A DNA stretch of 61,916 nucleotides from a virus. Shown here in pieces: positions 1-7,260 of this stretch (positions within the stretch are counted from its first letter, which is position 1; the number at the start of each line of letters is the position of its first letter). The position numbers and the translations under genes are program-made. The notes beneath the pieces are model-generated. The model searched no databases, was not told where the DNA came from, and saw only the letters and a program-made list of their open reading frames with translations. Where the stretch lies: the IMG/VR virus record IMGVR_UViG_3300032242_001185, positions 1 through 61,916 of that record; one strand, given 5' to 3'.

Positions 1-402
1 ATCTTCATTGCAGACCAGAATGTTGGTTCTCGTTATGTCGGTACTCGAGAGCAAGACCCTGCCTTGCTTGACCGCTTCAATGTCAAGTTGGAGTACGGCG
101 ATGACCCTGCGATTGAGTCGCAACTCATCCCGTCCCCTGCCCTGTTGGAGATTGCCCAGTCGCTCCGTTACTTGAGCAAGGCTGAACCAGCCAAGCACCG
201 CACTCGAGTCGGACTTCGTATGTTGCTCAACTTCGTCAAGCAAGCGAAGGTGTATAACTTCAAGTGGGCAGTGAACCGCTTCCTTGCCAACGTCCCAGAG
301 CAGGAGCGTGAAGCCGTCATGTTCCAGTTCGAGACTCGTTACCTCAACATCGCTCAAGAACTCAATGTTCCTGTCGGTGACTTCGACCCTGCAAACAACT
401 AA
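1..402 (+). CDS. MoxR/CobS-like AAA+ ATPase, C-terminal part (5' truncated by window)
   Basis: The frame is open from base 1 with no start, so only the last 133 residues are visible. They begin in an AAA+ core: a sensor-1-like ADQN at residues 5-8, then DPALLDRF at about 19-26, the usual end of the AAA_5/MoxR/CobS module where an arginine completes the ATPase site. A helical lid domain follows. Walker A and B lie upstream of the window. The gene ends nine bases before a VWA-domain gene, the classical MoxR-VWA or CobS-CobT arrangement in which the ATPase remodels a substrate recruited by the VWA partner. The family call comes from the short visible motif and the neighbour. The substrate is unknown. 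Confidence 0.75.
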   Translation: MFIADQNVGSRYVGTREQDPALLDRFNVKLEYGDDPAIESQLIPSPALLEIAQSLRYLSKAEPAKHRTRVGLRMLLNFVKQAKVYNFKWAVNRFLANVPEQEREAVMFQFETRYLNIAQELNVPVGDFDPANN

Positions 403-411
403 GGAGAACCC

Positions 412-2460
412 ATGAGTAAAGTATTCCCAAGCATCAACCGCATTACCAAGCAACGGAAGCAAGAAGACCGCCAGCATGAGCGAGTCGTTCGTATGACTCA
501 AGTCATCCAGTCGTTCGCTTCTGGCTTCACCCTTCGCCCTATCAAGGTCAAGTTGGTCAAGAGCGGTAAAGCACCAGCGTTCTCATCCAGCGACCGCATT
601 TGGTTCGATGAGTCGCAGATTGCAGACCTCACCACCAAGGCTGGTGTTGCATCGCTCAAGGGGCTCACCTTGCACGAACTAAGCCACATCCTGCTCACCC
701 CTCGTTCGGGCACTGAGTTCCGCCAGTGGCTCATCGAGGAGGGCTTGTTTCATTCATGGAACGGGCTTGAAGACCAGCGCATCGAGTCGCAACTCATTGC
801 CCTGTATCCAAGCATCAAGGATTGGTTCAACGCCATGATTGCTGAGTACTTGCTCAAGCACCCAGAGCAGTGGCGTGTATCGTTCCCACTAATCCATGGT
901 CGCAAGTACCTTGACTCCAAGGTTCGTAAGGTGGTGAAGCGTGCTTTCAAGCACCAAGAGCGTGTCGCTGAACTTACTCGCATCATTGACACTTACCGCA
1001 CCCTGAACTTCTCAGACGATGCAGATGTTGAGACCGCTAAGGTGTTGGTCGCTGAGTACCACGAACTTACTAAGGACTTGCGCCTTGAAAACCCTAATGG
1101 TCACAACGACCGCTCCGAGACCGAGCACGAGACCAATGTCAAGTCCCGTCCGCTTCCTAAGAGCAAGCAGACCGAGGCTTCGGAGAAGGTTGCTAATGAA
1201 GAGCCTGAGGACGATGACGATGATTTGTACGATGACATCAACTGGGATGACTCAGACGATGAGCCTGAAACCGATGAGCCTGAAACCGATGAGCCTGAAA
1301 CCGATGAGCCCGAAGAAGGTGACAATGGTGCTCGTATTGACGAAGAAGAGTGGGATGGTGCTGACGGCTCGGACTGGGATGGTTCAGACGAGGATTCAGA
1401 TGACGAGTTTGATTCGGACTCTACTGATTCAGATGATGCTGAGTCTGACGATTCAAGCAGTGACGAGTCGGACTCGGATAATACTGAGTCTGGTGATGGA
1501 GACCAGTCGGAGACCGAGCAGGATAGCGAGTCTTCATCCGATGGCGAAGCCTCCAACAGCCCTGCTCAAGAAGAAATGGAACGCATCCTCAACGAGTCAC
1601 TGGCAGAAGTCTTTGAGCGTCTAGATGACAAACTCACCAACGACATTCGCTTGTACAACGGCGATGCACTCATGGAAGGCGAGATTGTGCCTGACCCTCC
1701 ACGCTACAAAAACCAACAGACTATGCCTGTAAGCGCAGAAGCAGTTCAAGGTTCAGAGGCGTTCGAGTACGAACTCAAGCGTCTCCGTGCCGAACACGAC
1801 CCAGCATGGAACAAGCGTGTCTCTTCTGGTCGCATCAACCCTGCCCGTTGGGAGCAGGGCTGTGACCCTGAAGAAGCGTTCGACCGCTTCGAGATGGGAC
1901 GCTCCGATGTGACCGACATCGAAGCAGTGGTGTTGCTCGATGTGTCTTCGTCTATGAGTTCCTTCGAACGGGAGGCTCATGAGTCTATGTGGGCTATCAA
2001 GAACGCTCTTGACTCGGTTGGTTCGAACACCAGCGTAGTTGCTTACAGCGACTACTGGGATGAGTACCAGAACAGTTGCTTCACCCTGTACTCGAGGGAT
2101 GAAAAGGTGAACCAAGAGATGCGGTTCATCCCTAACCTCGGCGGTACTGACCCACTCAAGGCGTTGCAGTACGCTCAAGGTCTGTTGGCTAACTCTACTC
2201 GTGCCATCAAGTTGCTGTTCATTGTGACCGATGGTGAATGGGCAGGAGAGTGCCTAGATGAGACCGAGCGTATCATCAACAACCTGCGAGATGGTGGCGT
2301 GATTACCAGCCTTGCATGGCTGTCCAGTTATGACATCGACCTCAACCGCAAGAACACCCACGGCGCAGAGATTGTTTCTCATGTGACCAAAGCCAGCGAC
2401 CTGTTTCATCTGGGTCGCTCCATCGTGGAAGTTGGCATCGACCGCCAACTCACCCACTAG
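412..2460 (+). CDS. VWA-domain protein with HExxH-type metallopeptidase-like N-terminus (CobT/DUF2201-like)
   Basis: The protein has 682 residues and an AAGGAG ribosome-binding site. Three parts are visible. The N-terminal domain carries LHELSH at about residues 87-92, a zinc-peptidase-like HExxH. Residues about 260-385 are an Asp/Glu/Ser-rich low-complexity linker with a 15-bp DNA repeat. The C-terminal domain (about 500-680) is a von Willebrand A fold with an intact metal site: DVSSSM at 510-515, GGTD at 577-580 and TDGEW at 606-610. This order matches CobT and the DUF2201/VWA-like families, which act with MoxR/CobS ATPases such as the upstream gene. Cobalt chelation is unlikely here because no corrin genes are visible. 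A chaperone or takeover role is inference, and proteolysis is untested. Confidence 0.8.
   Translation: MSKVFPSINRITKQRKQEDRQHERVVRMTQVIQSFASGFTLRPIKVKLVKSGKAPAFSSSDRIWFDESQIADLTTKAGVASLKGLTLHELSHILLTPRSGTEFRQWLIEEGLFHSWNGLEDQRIESQLIALYPSIKDWFNAMIAEYLLKHPEQWRVSFPLIHGRKYLDSKVRKVVKRAFKHQERVAELTRIIDTYRTLNFSDDADVETAKVLVAEYHELTKDLRLENPNGHNDRSETEHETNVKSRPLPKSKQTEASEKVANEEPEDDDDDLYDDINWDDSDDEPETDEPETDEPETDEPEEGDNGARIDEEEWDGADGSDWDGSDEDSDDEFDSDSTDSDDAESDDSSSDESDSDNTESGDGDQSETEQDSESSSDGEASNSPAQEEMERILNESLAEVFERLDDKLTNDIRLYNGDALMEGEIVPDPPRYKNQQTMPVSAEAVQGSEAFEYELKRLRAEHDPAWNKRVSSGRINPARWEQGCDPEEAFDRFEMGRSDVTDIEAVVLLDVSSSMSSFEREAHESMWAIKNALDSVGSNTSVVAYSDYWDEYQNSCFTLYSRDEKVNQEMRFIPNLGGTDPLKALQYAQGLLANSTRAIKLLFIVTDGEWAGECLDETERIINNLRDGGVITSLAWLSSYDIDLNRKNTHGAEIVSHVTKASDLFHLGRSIVEVGIDRQLTH
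1258..1317 (+). repeat. 15-bp tandem repeat in the acidic linker of the VWA gene
   Basis: Three identical copies of GATGAGCCTGAAACC lie head to tail (1258-1302), followed by a degenerate fourth copy to 1317. The unit is five codons (DEPET) and stays in frame, so copy number can change without breaking the protein. It sits in a disordered acidic linker. Confidence 0.9.
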
Positions 2461-2463
2461 CAG

Positions 2464-2509
2464 GGTGGGCGGTGGTGGTATGCCTCCTTCAGCACCCTAC
2501 CGCCCAACC
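2464..2509 (+). other. Inverted repeat after the VWA gene, possible weak terminator or processing hairpin
   Basis: GGGCGGT (2467-2473) pairs perfectly with ACCGCCC (2499-2505), with further G-C pairing outside after a bulge. No T-run follows, so a rho-independent terminator is doubtful. It may separate the AAA-VWA pair from the small-gene relay. Confidence 0.35.
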
Positions 2510-2577
2510 CCAAACTTTAGGGAAACGGAATCTCACCAATCCAACCCACCATGTAACGAAGCCGAAAGGAAACAACA

Positions 2578-3243
2578 ATGCTAACAAGCGAGATACTCAA
2601 AATCAGCCCTCAAGTTGAGATGGCTGTCATTCCAGAGAATGTGCACAAGCGTAAGAAAACTGAGCAACTCAAGGACTTGACTTCGGACAAAGTGCGTTTT
2701 GGTAAGCGTGTAAATAACAACCACTACGCTCCAAGGAACAAGTACAACAACATTACTTCTTTGGAAAAAGATGACTTCTTCGTAACCGAGAGCAAGTCGT
2801 TTGGTTTCTTGTACGAGATTGAGCGTGGCGATGGCACAGTCTTTTACGCCTCCATCAAACCTTCACAGATTGTAGCAACTCGTGCTGAATACGATGCGTA
2901 TTGGATTCCCGAGATTGAACGCCGTAAGGTGGAGGCTGAACTCCGTAAGGCTGAGGAGGTTCGTCAGGCAGAGATTCGTGAACGCCGTTACGCCGTAGAG
3001 AAGGAGCGCAAAGAACAGCACGAAGCGGAGGCTCTCGGTCTTGCAGAATCTGTTCGTGAGAGCATCTTGGCTTTGCTTGGGCAAAGGGCATACGACAAGG
3101 CTCTTGTACGAAACAACATCACTGGCTCATGGGTCAGTGTGGATACCGAGTATGAGACTTACAGGGTCGAGCAGTTGGGCACTGTAACAATAGAGATACG
3201 AGACTTCCAGCGTCTGCTGGAGAAAGCCCTAAAGGAGGGATAG
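2578..3243 (+). CDS. Hypothetical protein with central charged coiled coil
   Basis: This 221-residue protein is not recognised as a family. The ATG follows a GAAAGGAAA ribosome-binding site. Residues about 110-150 are a run of Glu, Arg, Lys and Ala with heptad character, predicted to form a long helix or coiled coil. The N-terminal third is basic and Asn-rich. The C-terminal part looks like a small mixed alpha/beta domain. It opens the small-gene relay and sits three bases before the next start. Confidence 0.7.
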   Translation: MLTSEILKISPQVEMAVIPENVHKRKKTEQLKDLTSDKVRFGKRVNNNHYAPRNKYNNITSLEKDDFFVTESKSFGFLYEIERGDGTVFYASIKPSQIVATRAEYDAYWIPEIERRKVEAELRKAEEVRQAEIRERRYAVEKERKEQHEAEALGLAESVRESILALLGQRAYDKALVRNNITGSWVSVDTEYETYRVEQLGTVTIEIRDFQRLLEKALKEG

Positions 3244-3245
3244 TA

Positions 3246-3425
3246 ATGCCGAAGTACATCGTACCCATAAACTTTTGGGGAACTATCGAAGCGGACTCTG
3301 CGGAGGATGCGTTTCAAAAGGTAATCGAGAACACAGATTGCGAAGCGTTCGAGGACGCACTAGCAAAGGTCGGACTCACCGACATTCAGCACTACCACGA
3401 AGAGGTAGAAGAGGAGGACGAGTAA
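3246..3425 (+). CDS. Small acidic protein
   Basis: A 59-residue ORF starting at MPKYIV and ending in a Glu/Asp-rich tail. It is preceded by AAAGGAGG inside the end of the upstream gene, and its TAA shares one base with the next ATG. The pattern 'I-E-A-D-S-A-E-D-A' resembles short beta-alpha 'phage DpnD/PcfM-like' proteins, but this is only a resemblance. Function is unknown. The strong ribosome-binding site and the overlap in a continuous chain support it as real. Confidence 0.65.
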   Translation: MPKYIVPINFWGTIEADSAEDAFQKVIENTDCEAFEDALAKVGLTDIQHYHEEVEEEDE

Positions 3426-3745
3426 TGACGCAAGACCACAGCGTAGAGTCATGGGAAGAAGAGTTTCAACCTATCGTCAATCACCTAGATGCAAACGCTT
3501 CATGGGATGGAATCATGTTTGAAACTTATGGAGATGAGTTGGAGTTTGTTCGTAGCCAGCCCGAAGAGAATGTCTGGACTTACATGGATGGGGATGGTGC
3601 TGGCACTATCATCTGTGCTGGCTATCACTTCGTGAACCGCATCGGTTACTTTGTAACCAAGGTAGCCCGTGACCCTGAACTCGAGGACATGAGCAACCAC
3701 ATCTGCATCACTGTATCAACCGATGAGGAGTACGAAGATGACTGA
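3425..3745 (+). CDS. Hypothetical acidic protein
   Basis: A 106-residue protein starting with MTQDHS. The start at 3425 is chosen because it overlaps the previous stop as TAATG, as in the following genes; a longer in-frame extension from 3275 would run through the upstream gene. It is rich in Asp, Glu and Trp, with no membrane segment or known motif. It overlaps the next gene by eight bases. Confidence 0.65.
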   Translation: MTQDHSVESWEEEFQPIVNHLDANASWDGIMFETYGDELEFVRSQPEENVWTYMDGDGAGTIICAGYHFVNRIGYFVTKVARDPELEDMSNHICITVSTDEEYEDD

Positions 3746-3893
3746 CCGCATCAGTCCTAACCCATGGCTCACCGAGCACTATGTCTGTGAAGACTGTGGT
3801 GCTACAGCACACGACTTACCAGTAGACTGTTGCGATGCTTGCATCCTCAAGTTTTACTTTGACAACCCTCATGCCAGTAACTACAACGAATAG
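3738..3893 (+). CDS. Small zinc-finger protein
   Basis: The 51-residue product has CEDC at about residues 18-21 and CCDAC at about 32-36, giving two cysteine pairs spaced as in a zinc ribbon. It starts with an ATG in the tail of the previous gene (GAAGATG) and ends just before the AGGAG of the next gene. A nucleic-acid or protein-binding role is possible but not shown. Confidence 0.6.
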   Translation: MTDRISPNPWLTEHYVCEDCGATAHDLPVDCCDACILKFYFDNPHASNYNE

Positions 3894-3899
3894 GAGTTT

Positions 3900-4196
3900 G
3901 TGTTGGAACTATCACCAGTAACAATCGTTCGCTGTCAGGACGAGGCACTAGGTCAAGTACTTACGGCATGGGGCAGGGAGGACGAAACTGACCTTGACTA
4001 CCCTGAAGTGTTGGAACTTCTCCGTGACAAGGACATTACTTCAGATGACTTATACGACCACGGCATCTTGGTTTGGGCAACATTCGATGACCAGACTCCA
4101 GAATGGATTGCAGACCAGATTGAGTCTTTGTACGACTCGTACATTGCCATCGCCAAAGGGGCGATTGGTGCAAACTGTGTTGCGAAAGGACACTAA
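3900..4196 (+). CDS. Hypothetical acidic protein (GTG start)
   Basis: A 98-residue protein starting at GTG, five bases after an AGGAG. It is acidic and mainly helical, with no recognisable motif. Its TAA overlaps the next ATG by one base. It belongs to the translationally coupled chain of small genes. Confidence 0.65.
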   Translation: MLELSPVTIVRCQDEALGQVLTAWGREDETDLDYPEVLELLRDKDITSDDLYDHGILVWATFDDQTPEWIADQIESLYDSYIAIAKGAIGANCVAKGH

Positions 4197-4375
4197 TGGC
4201 AACAGCGAAATACTATGACAACAAGGGCGAAACTGTTTTGACTCTTGACGGAGTAGAATCAGACGCACTAACTGGTTGGCTCGGACAGATTGTGGACGAG
4301 TTGGACATGAGTGCAGACCAAGCCCAGATTTTGTCGGGCATCATTTCAGCAATAGACGAAGCGGAGTTCAACTAA
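4196..4375 (+). CDS. Small hypothetical protein
   Basis: A 59-residue protein beginning MATAKYYD and ending EAEFN. It is acidic and probably helical, without cysteine clusters or membrane segments. It is linked at both ends by TAATG overlaps, which is the main evidence that it is translated. Confidence 0.6.
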   Translation: MATAKYYDNKGETVLTLDGVESDALTGWLGQIVDELDMSADQAQILSGIISAIDEAEFN

Positions 4376-4485
4376 TGGCGAACTACACCATCACCATTGA
4401 GGTCGATGACCCAGATGTAACCCCCGATAAACTGCGTTGGTTATTGGCTGAAGCAGGAAAAGTAACCGAAATAAAGGAGAACTAA
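4375..4485 (+). CDS. Micro-protein, 36 residues
   Basis: It begins MANYTITIEVDD and ends TEIKEN. The alternating N-terminus suggests a beta hairpin followed by one helix. The final codons AAG GAG AAC form the ribosome-binding site of the next gene. The start is fixed by the TAATG overlap; an in-frame upstream extension to 4276 overlaps the preceding gene and is rejected. Confidence 0.6.
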   Translation: MANYTITIEVDDPDVTPDKLRWLLAEAGKVTEIKEN

Positions 4486-4649
4486 TGGACAAGCAAAAAC
4501 TAATCAACTGGCTTGCTAAACAAGCCGAAGAGTTTCAGGATGACATGGACGAGTCAGAAAAAAATGACTTGGAGATTGACTATGCTCATGCTGAAGGCGC
4601 AAAACTTGCTTACGAGTTTGTAATCAAGCACCTTATTGAGGAGGACTAA
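4485..4649 (+). CDS. Small helical acidic protein
   Basis: A 54-residue product beginning MDKQKLINWL, very rich in Glu, Asp and Lys, and probably a helical hairpin. It is preceded by AAGGAGAAC and coupled by TAATG on both sides. No family recognised. Confidence 0.6.
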   Translation: MDKQKLINWLAKQAEEFQDDMDESEKNDLEIDYAHAEGAKLAYEFVIKHLIEED

Positions 4650-4930
4650 TGGAAGACGAAGTAAGAACTAGAATCATCTACGACTATGGTCGTTATGACT
4701 TCGAGCAAGAGTTGGAAGAGTATCTAGGGGTTACTCAAGTACCTACGGATGAAGAGTGGGTTCAGATTCAGGCTGGTATTCAGTTTGCTATCAACGAGTC
4801 CGCATGGAACATCGTTCGTGATGCCATGATTGGCTACAAAAACAAGAGGGAAAACGCTACACCAGTCACAGGGTTCTCTCCTGCTGGTCAGGCGTTTGCT
4901 AACCATTTCAAAAACAATAAGGAGAACTAA
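4649..4930 (+). CDS. Hypothetical acidic protein
   Basis: A 93-residue protein beginning MEDEVRTR and ending NNKEN. It is acidic at the N-terminus and has an Asn/Lys-rich end that doubles as the ribosome-binding site (AAGGAGAAC) of the next gene. No known motif. Confidence 0.65.
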   Translation: MEDEVRTRIIYDYGRYDFEQELEEYLGVTQVPTDEEWVQIQAGIQFAINESAWNIVRDAMIGYKNKRENATPVTGFSPAGQAFANHFKNNKEN

Positions 4931-5130
4931 TGGACATCCAGCAACTAATCACCGACAAGGCATGGGTATCAGCCGATGGCTCATACGGCTCAGGTGGCAT
5001 CATCGTGTTCAACGGGGATTTGCTTACCGAGGCGCAATGGGATACGCTCAATAACTTGGGCGATAACGACAGGTACGATTATGTGCTTGCCATCTTGAAC
5101 AACGAAGATGTATCCGAGTGGGAGGGCTAA
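4930..5130 (+). CDS. Small hypothetical protein
   Basis: A 66-residue protein beginning MDIQQLITDK. A GSYGSGGI stretch in the first third looks like a loop between beta strands, and the rest is acidic and helical. TAATG links it to both neighbours. Function unknown. Confidence 0.6.
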   Translation: MDIQQLITDKAWVSADGSYGSGGIIVFNGDLLTEAQWDTLNNLGDNDRYDYVLAILNNEDVSEWEG

Positions 5131-5330
5131 TGAGGTACAACGGACACACATGGATTGGTCGCTGTGACCAATGCGACACCAGTGCCGAAGTGATTGTTAC
5201 CCAGCCCACCTTGGGCGGTAGCAAGGTGCTATGCCACGAGTGCTACGACAAGTATCTTGATGCTCAAACATCTGACGCTGTGTCGTTGCGCCAAGACCCA
5301 GATGATGAACGCAAATACGGGAAGTACTAA
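5130..5330 (+). CDS. Small zinc-ribbon protein
   Basis: A 66-residue product with CDQC at about residues 12-15 and CHEC at about 35-38, the layout of a zinc ribbon. The ATG at 5130 is preferred over an in-frame GTG at 5118 because of the TAATG overlap. Probably a nucleic-acid or protein adaptor, by analogy only. Confidence 0.65.
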   Translation: MRYNGHTWIGRCDQCDTSAEVIVTQPTLGGSKVLCHECYDKYLDAQTSDAVSLRQDPDDERKYGKY

Positions 5331-5500
5331 TGACTGAGCCTTGGTGCTACTACTGTGGTGAAGACTACGCAAACCACCCAGAAGAACTAAAAGAAGCAGA
5401 CGGAGAAATGCTTTGTGACAGTTGCGCCAAGTTTATGTGCGCCACTTGCAACTATTCGCCGTGTGCTTGCAACGAACTACCAGACCTAAAGGAGAACTAA
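5330..5500 (+). CDS. Small cysteine-rich zinc-finger protein
   Basis: The 56-residue protein has eight cysteines: CYYC near the start, CDSC, CATC and a CAC. This is enough for two zinc sites, as in a double ribbon or B-box-like knuckle. It ends in DLKEN, whose codons contain the next ribosome-binding site. TAATG overlaps at both ends. Confidence 0.65.
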   Translation: MTEPWCYYCGEDYANHPEELKEADGEMLCDSCAKFMCATCNYSPCACNELPDLKEN

Positions 5501-5598
5501 TGTCTGCTGAACCAGAGTACTGCGACACCTGTGGTGTCCAGTTTAGTTACTTCGGCATCAACTGCAACTGCCACCTAACCGAGATAAAGGAAGACTAA
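5500..5598 (+). CDS. Micro-protein with zinc knuckle, 32 residues
   Basis: It starts MSAEPEYCDTC and carries a second cysteine pair CNC before a terminal EIKED. The CxxC plus CxC/His layout suggests a single zinc knuckle. It is flanked on both sides by TAATG overlaps and has AAAGGAGAAC just upstream, so translation is likely despite its size. Confidence 0.55.
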   Translation: MSAEPEYCDTCGVQFSYFGINCNCHLTEIKED

Positions 5599-5894
5599 TG
5601 GAAGAACTAACCCCGATTCAAGCATCAGAGAACATCGCTAACCTGAACATACCCATCACCGAGAAACTACACCTGCACCTATTCAGCAACCTGAACGCTC
5701 AAGTGCCCATGAACATGGTCGCTGTGTGTGAGAAGGTAATCGCTGACGCTAATGCTGGTGTGCCTCGAGACACCCTCATAGACTTGCCTGACGGCGTTTG
5801 GTTTCACGGCGAAGTACAGGCAACCATTCAGCAAATCATTGACGGACACCGCTTAGAGTTCTTCCTGAACGATTACGAGGTTACCAGTGGCTAA
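5598..5894 (+). CDS. Hypothetical protein
   Basis: A 98-residue protein starting MEELTP, mixed helical and mildly acidic, with no recognised domain. It is the last member of the unbroken TAATG chain and overlaps the next gene by eight bases. Confidence 0.65.
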   Translation: MEELTPIQASENIANLNIPITEKLHLHLFSNLNAQVPMNMVAVCEKVIADANAGVPRDTLIDLPDGVWFHGEVQATIQQIIDGHRLEFFLNDYEVTSG

Positions 5895-6108
5895 GATGGC
5901 TGACCTTCATGCTAGAGGCATCCGTGACCTGCATAGTTACGCAGAAGGACGCAAAGACGAGCGAGACCACATTGTGCGACTCATCGAGAACGACAAGACG
6001 CTCGAGACACAGTTGCGATTCATCGAAGGTAACTCATGGGTTGATTCAGTAAAAATCATTTTCATGGCTTATTTGTTGTTACACCCAGAAGAAGGAGTAA
6101 AGGAATGA
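5887..6108 (+). CDS. Small helical protein (GTG start, or ATG at 5896)
   Basis: A 73-residue product with many charged residues in the first two thirds and a hydrophobic stretch (FMAYLLL) near the end. GTG at 5887 and ATG at 5896 are both possible starts; GTG gives the tighter overlap with the preceding gene. It ends four bases into the Xre gene. No family assigned. Confidence 0.6.
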   Translation: MAKMADLHARGIRDLHSYAEGRKDERDHIVRLIENDKTLETQLRFIEGNSWVDSVKIIFMAYLLLHPEEGVKE

Positions 6109-6344
6109 AACTACAGTACGCTATCGGAGATACCCTCCGTAATCTCCGACAGGAACGGCACATGACGCTCCGTAACCTGTCTATCAAGTCAAATGTTGCT
6201 ATCGCACACATCTCAGATGTTGAGCGTGGGCGCAAGCAACTAAGCAACGACCTACTCGAGTCTGTTGCTCATGGCTTGAACCTGAGCACAGTAGAACTGT
6301 TGGGAGAAATCTACGATTACTTGAAGGAGCACAATGAGGTCTAA
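6105..6344 (+). CDS. Xre/Cro-family helix-turn-helix regulator
   Basis: The 79-residue protein has the five-helix HTH_3 pattern from about residue 6 to 65: IGDTLRNLRQ, then MTLRNLSIKSNVAIAHIS as helices 2-3, then ERGRKQ, typical of Xre-type repressors. It has no extra sensor domain. It overlaps the upstream gene by four bases and the downstream HicA-like gene by eleven. That context fits an antitoxin/repressor paired with a toxin-like protein, or a phage regulatory switch. A DNA target is not identified. Confidence 0.85.
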   Translation: MKLQYAIGDTLRNLRQERHMTLRNLSIKSNVAIAHISDVERGRKQLSNDLLESVAHGLNLSTVELLGEIYDYLKEHNEV

Positions 6345-6558
6345 AGACTTACAGCAACTTATCAAAGAAGCAGAGTGCCAAGGGTGGATGGTAGTTCCTA
6401 CCAGTAAAGGACACTACAAGTGGCTATCTCCTTTAGGTGACTTTTTCTTTTCCGCAAGCACACCATCCGACCACAGAGTTATCAAAAACATTCAGCGTGA
6501 CCTAACTCGTCACGGATTTATCAAGATACAAAAGAAGGGCAAAAAGAATCATGGCTAA
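6334..6558 (+). CDS. HicA-like (YcfA-type) small protein, candidate mRNA interferase
   Basis: The 74-residue length, an N-terminal 'K-D-L-x-x-L-I' helix, GWMVV, then KGHYKW around His27 and a C-terminal basic end match the dsRBD-like HicA/YcfA fold. In that fold a histidine in a G-S-H-like loop is catalytic; here Lys replaces the usual first residue before G-H. HicA toxins cleave mRNA and are normally paired with HicB. No HicB is seen, but an Xre gene overlaps its start. It may be an active toxin, a host-takeover RNase or a decayed RNA-binding protein. Confidence 0.6.
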   Translation: MRSKDLQQLIKEAECQGWMVVPTSKGHYKWLSPLGDFFFSASTPSDHRVIKNIQRDLTRHGFIKIQKKGKKNHG

Positions 6559-6898
6559 GAAAGACATCGTCCGTTATAAAGAACCAATGTTCGACACTAC
6601 TGGGGCTAACTGTTTGACCACAGACCCCGATGTGTTCATGCCCGAAGGCAAAGACCACATCAAGATTACTCGCCAAGCCAAAGCCTTGTGCGCTGAGTGC
6701 CCACTGGTGCTTACCTGCCTTGATTACGCCATCAAGAACAAAGAGTGGGGCATCTGGGGAGGAACAACCATGAAGGAGCGCAAGCACCTTGAGCGGTTTC
6801 CAACCCGTAAAGAAGAGTACATTCGCACCTTGATTCGCACCAAGGGCGAGCGTGACTTGGTCACACTAGTAGATGAGAACACTATCTTGGAAGACTAA
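6551..6898 (+). CDS. WhiB-family iron-sulfur transcription factor
   Basis: The 115-residue protein shows the full WhiB signature: Cys21, then Cys47-x2-Cys50-x5-Cys56 for a [4Fe-4S] cluster, and GIWGG at 67-71 before a basic C-terminal tail with KERKHL. WhiB proteins bind the principal sigma factor's region 4 and alter promoter choice in actinobacteria. Phage WhiBs such as mycobacteriophage TM4 WhiB are known to interfere with host regulation. It overlaps the HicA-like gene by eight bases and is followed directly by a terminator. Confidence 0.92.
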   Translation: MAKKDIVRYKEPMFDTTGANCLTTDPDVFMPEGKDHIKITRQAKALCAECPLVLTCLDYAIKNKEWGIWGGTTMKERKHLERFPTRKEEYIRTLIRTKGERDLVTLVDENTILED

Positions 6899-6902
6899 AG
6901 AA

Positions 6903-6932
6903 AAAGCCCCTCACTGTTTAGTGGGGGGCTTT
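6903..6932. terminator. Bidirectional rho-independent terminator between convergent operons
   Basis: AAAGCCCC at 6903-6910 pairs with GGGGCTTT at 6925-6932, extended by four more pairs (one G-T) around a six-base loop TGTTTA. T-rich sequence follows on the plus strand and A-rich sequence precedes it, so it can stop transcription from both sides. It lies between the end of the WhiB gene and the end of the thioredoxin gene. Confidence 0.9.
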
Positions 6933-6945
6933 CTCTTTACCGAGG

Positions 6946-7260
6946 CTAAAGGAGATACATCTCCAACTCCTCCATCAGAAGCATTTTAGGCTTCGCTCCA
7001 GTAGTGCTGTAAACAACTTCTCCGCCTTTGTATAGGCGCATTGTAGGAATCGACACCAAACCCATAGCCAAAGGCTCGTTAGCATCAACATTTACTTTCG
7101 CCACAATCAGGCGGTCAGCCCAATCCTCCGACAGTTGCTCCAACACGGGAAGCATCATCTTGCACGGACTACACCACTCTGCCCAGTAATCAACCAGCAC
7201 AGGCTTATCTGCGGAAGCAATAAAACCTTCAAAGGTTGCCAAGGTTAGGTCTGTAATCAT
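6946..7260 (-). CDS. Thioredoxin
   Basis: The 104-residue product (MITDLT start) has the active site WCSPC at about residues 28-32 in the usual place, and the cis-proline loop SIPTM further on. The start at 7260 is chosen because its ATGA overlaps the reductase stop; an in-frame start ten codons upstream would lie inside that gene. Thioredoxin re-reduces the C-terminal cysteines of class II ribonucleotide reductase, so this pair is functionally coupled. The active-site Gly of standard WCGPC is Ser here. Confidence 0.93.
   Translation of the reverse strand: MITDLTLATFEGFIASADKPVLVDYWAEWCSPCKMMLPVLEQLSEDWADRLIVAKVNVDANEPLAMGLVSIPTMRLYKGGEVVYSTTGAKPKMLLMEELEMYLL

Noticed and set aside
1101-1556. 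Minus-strand 151-codon and plus-strand alternative-frame ORFs in the acidic linker
   Set aside because: They arise from the Asp/Glu/Ser-rich repeats of the VWA gene. The products are pure low-complexity Ser or Met/Leu runs without a start signal.
3275-3424. N-terminal extension of the 106-residue protein
   Set aside because: It overlaps the 59-residue gene at 3246-3425 in another frame; the TAATG junction at 3425 is the better start.
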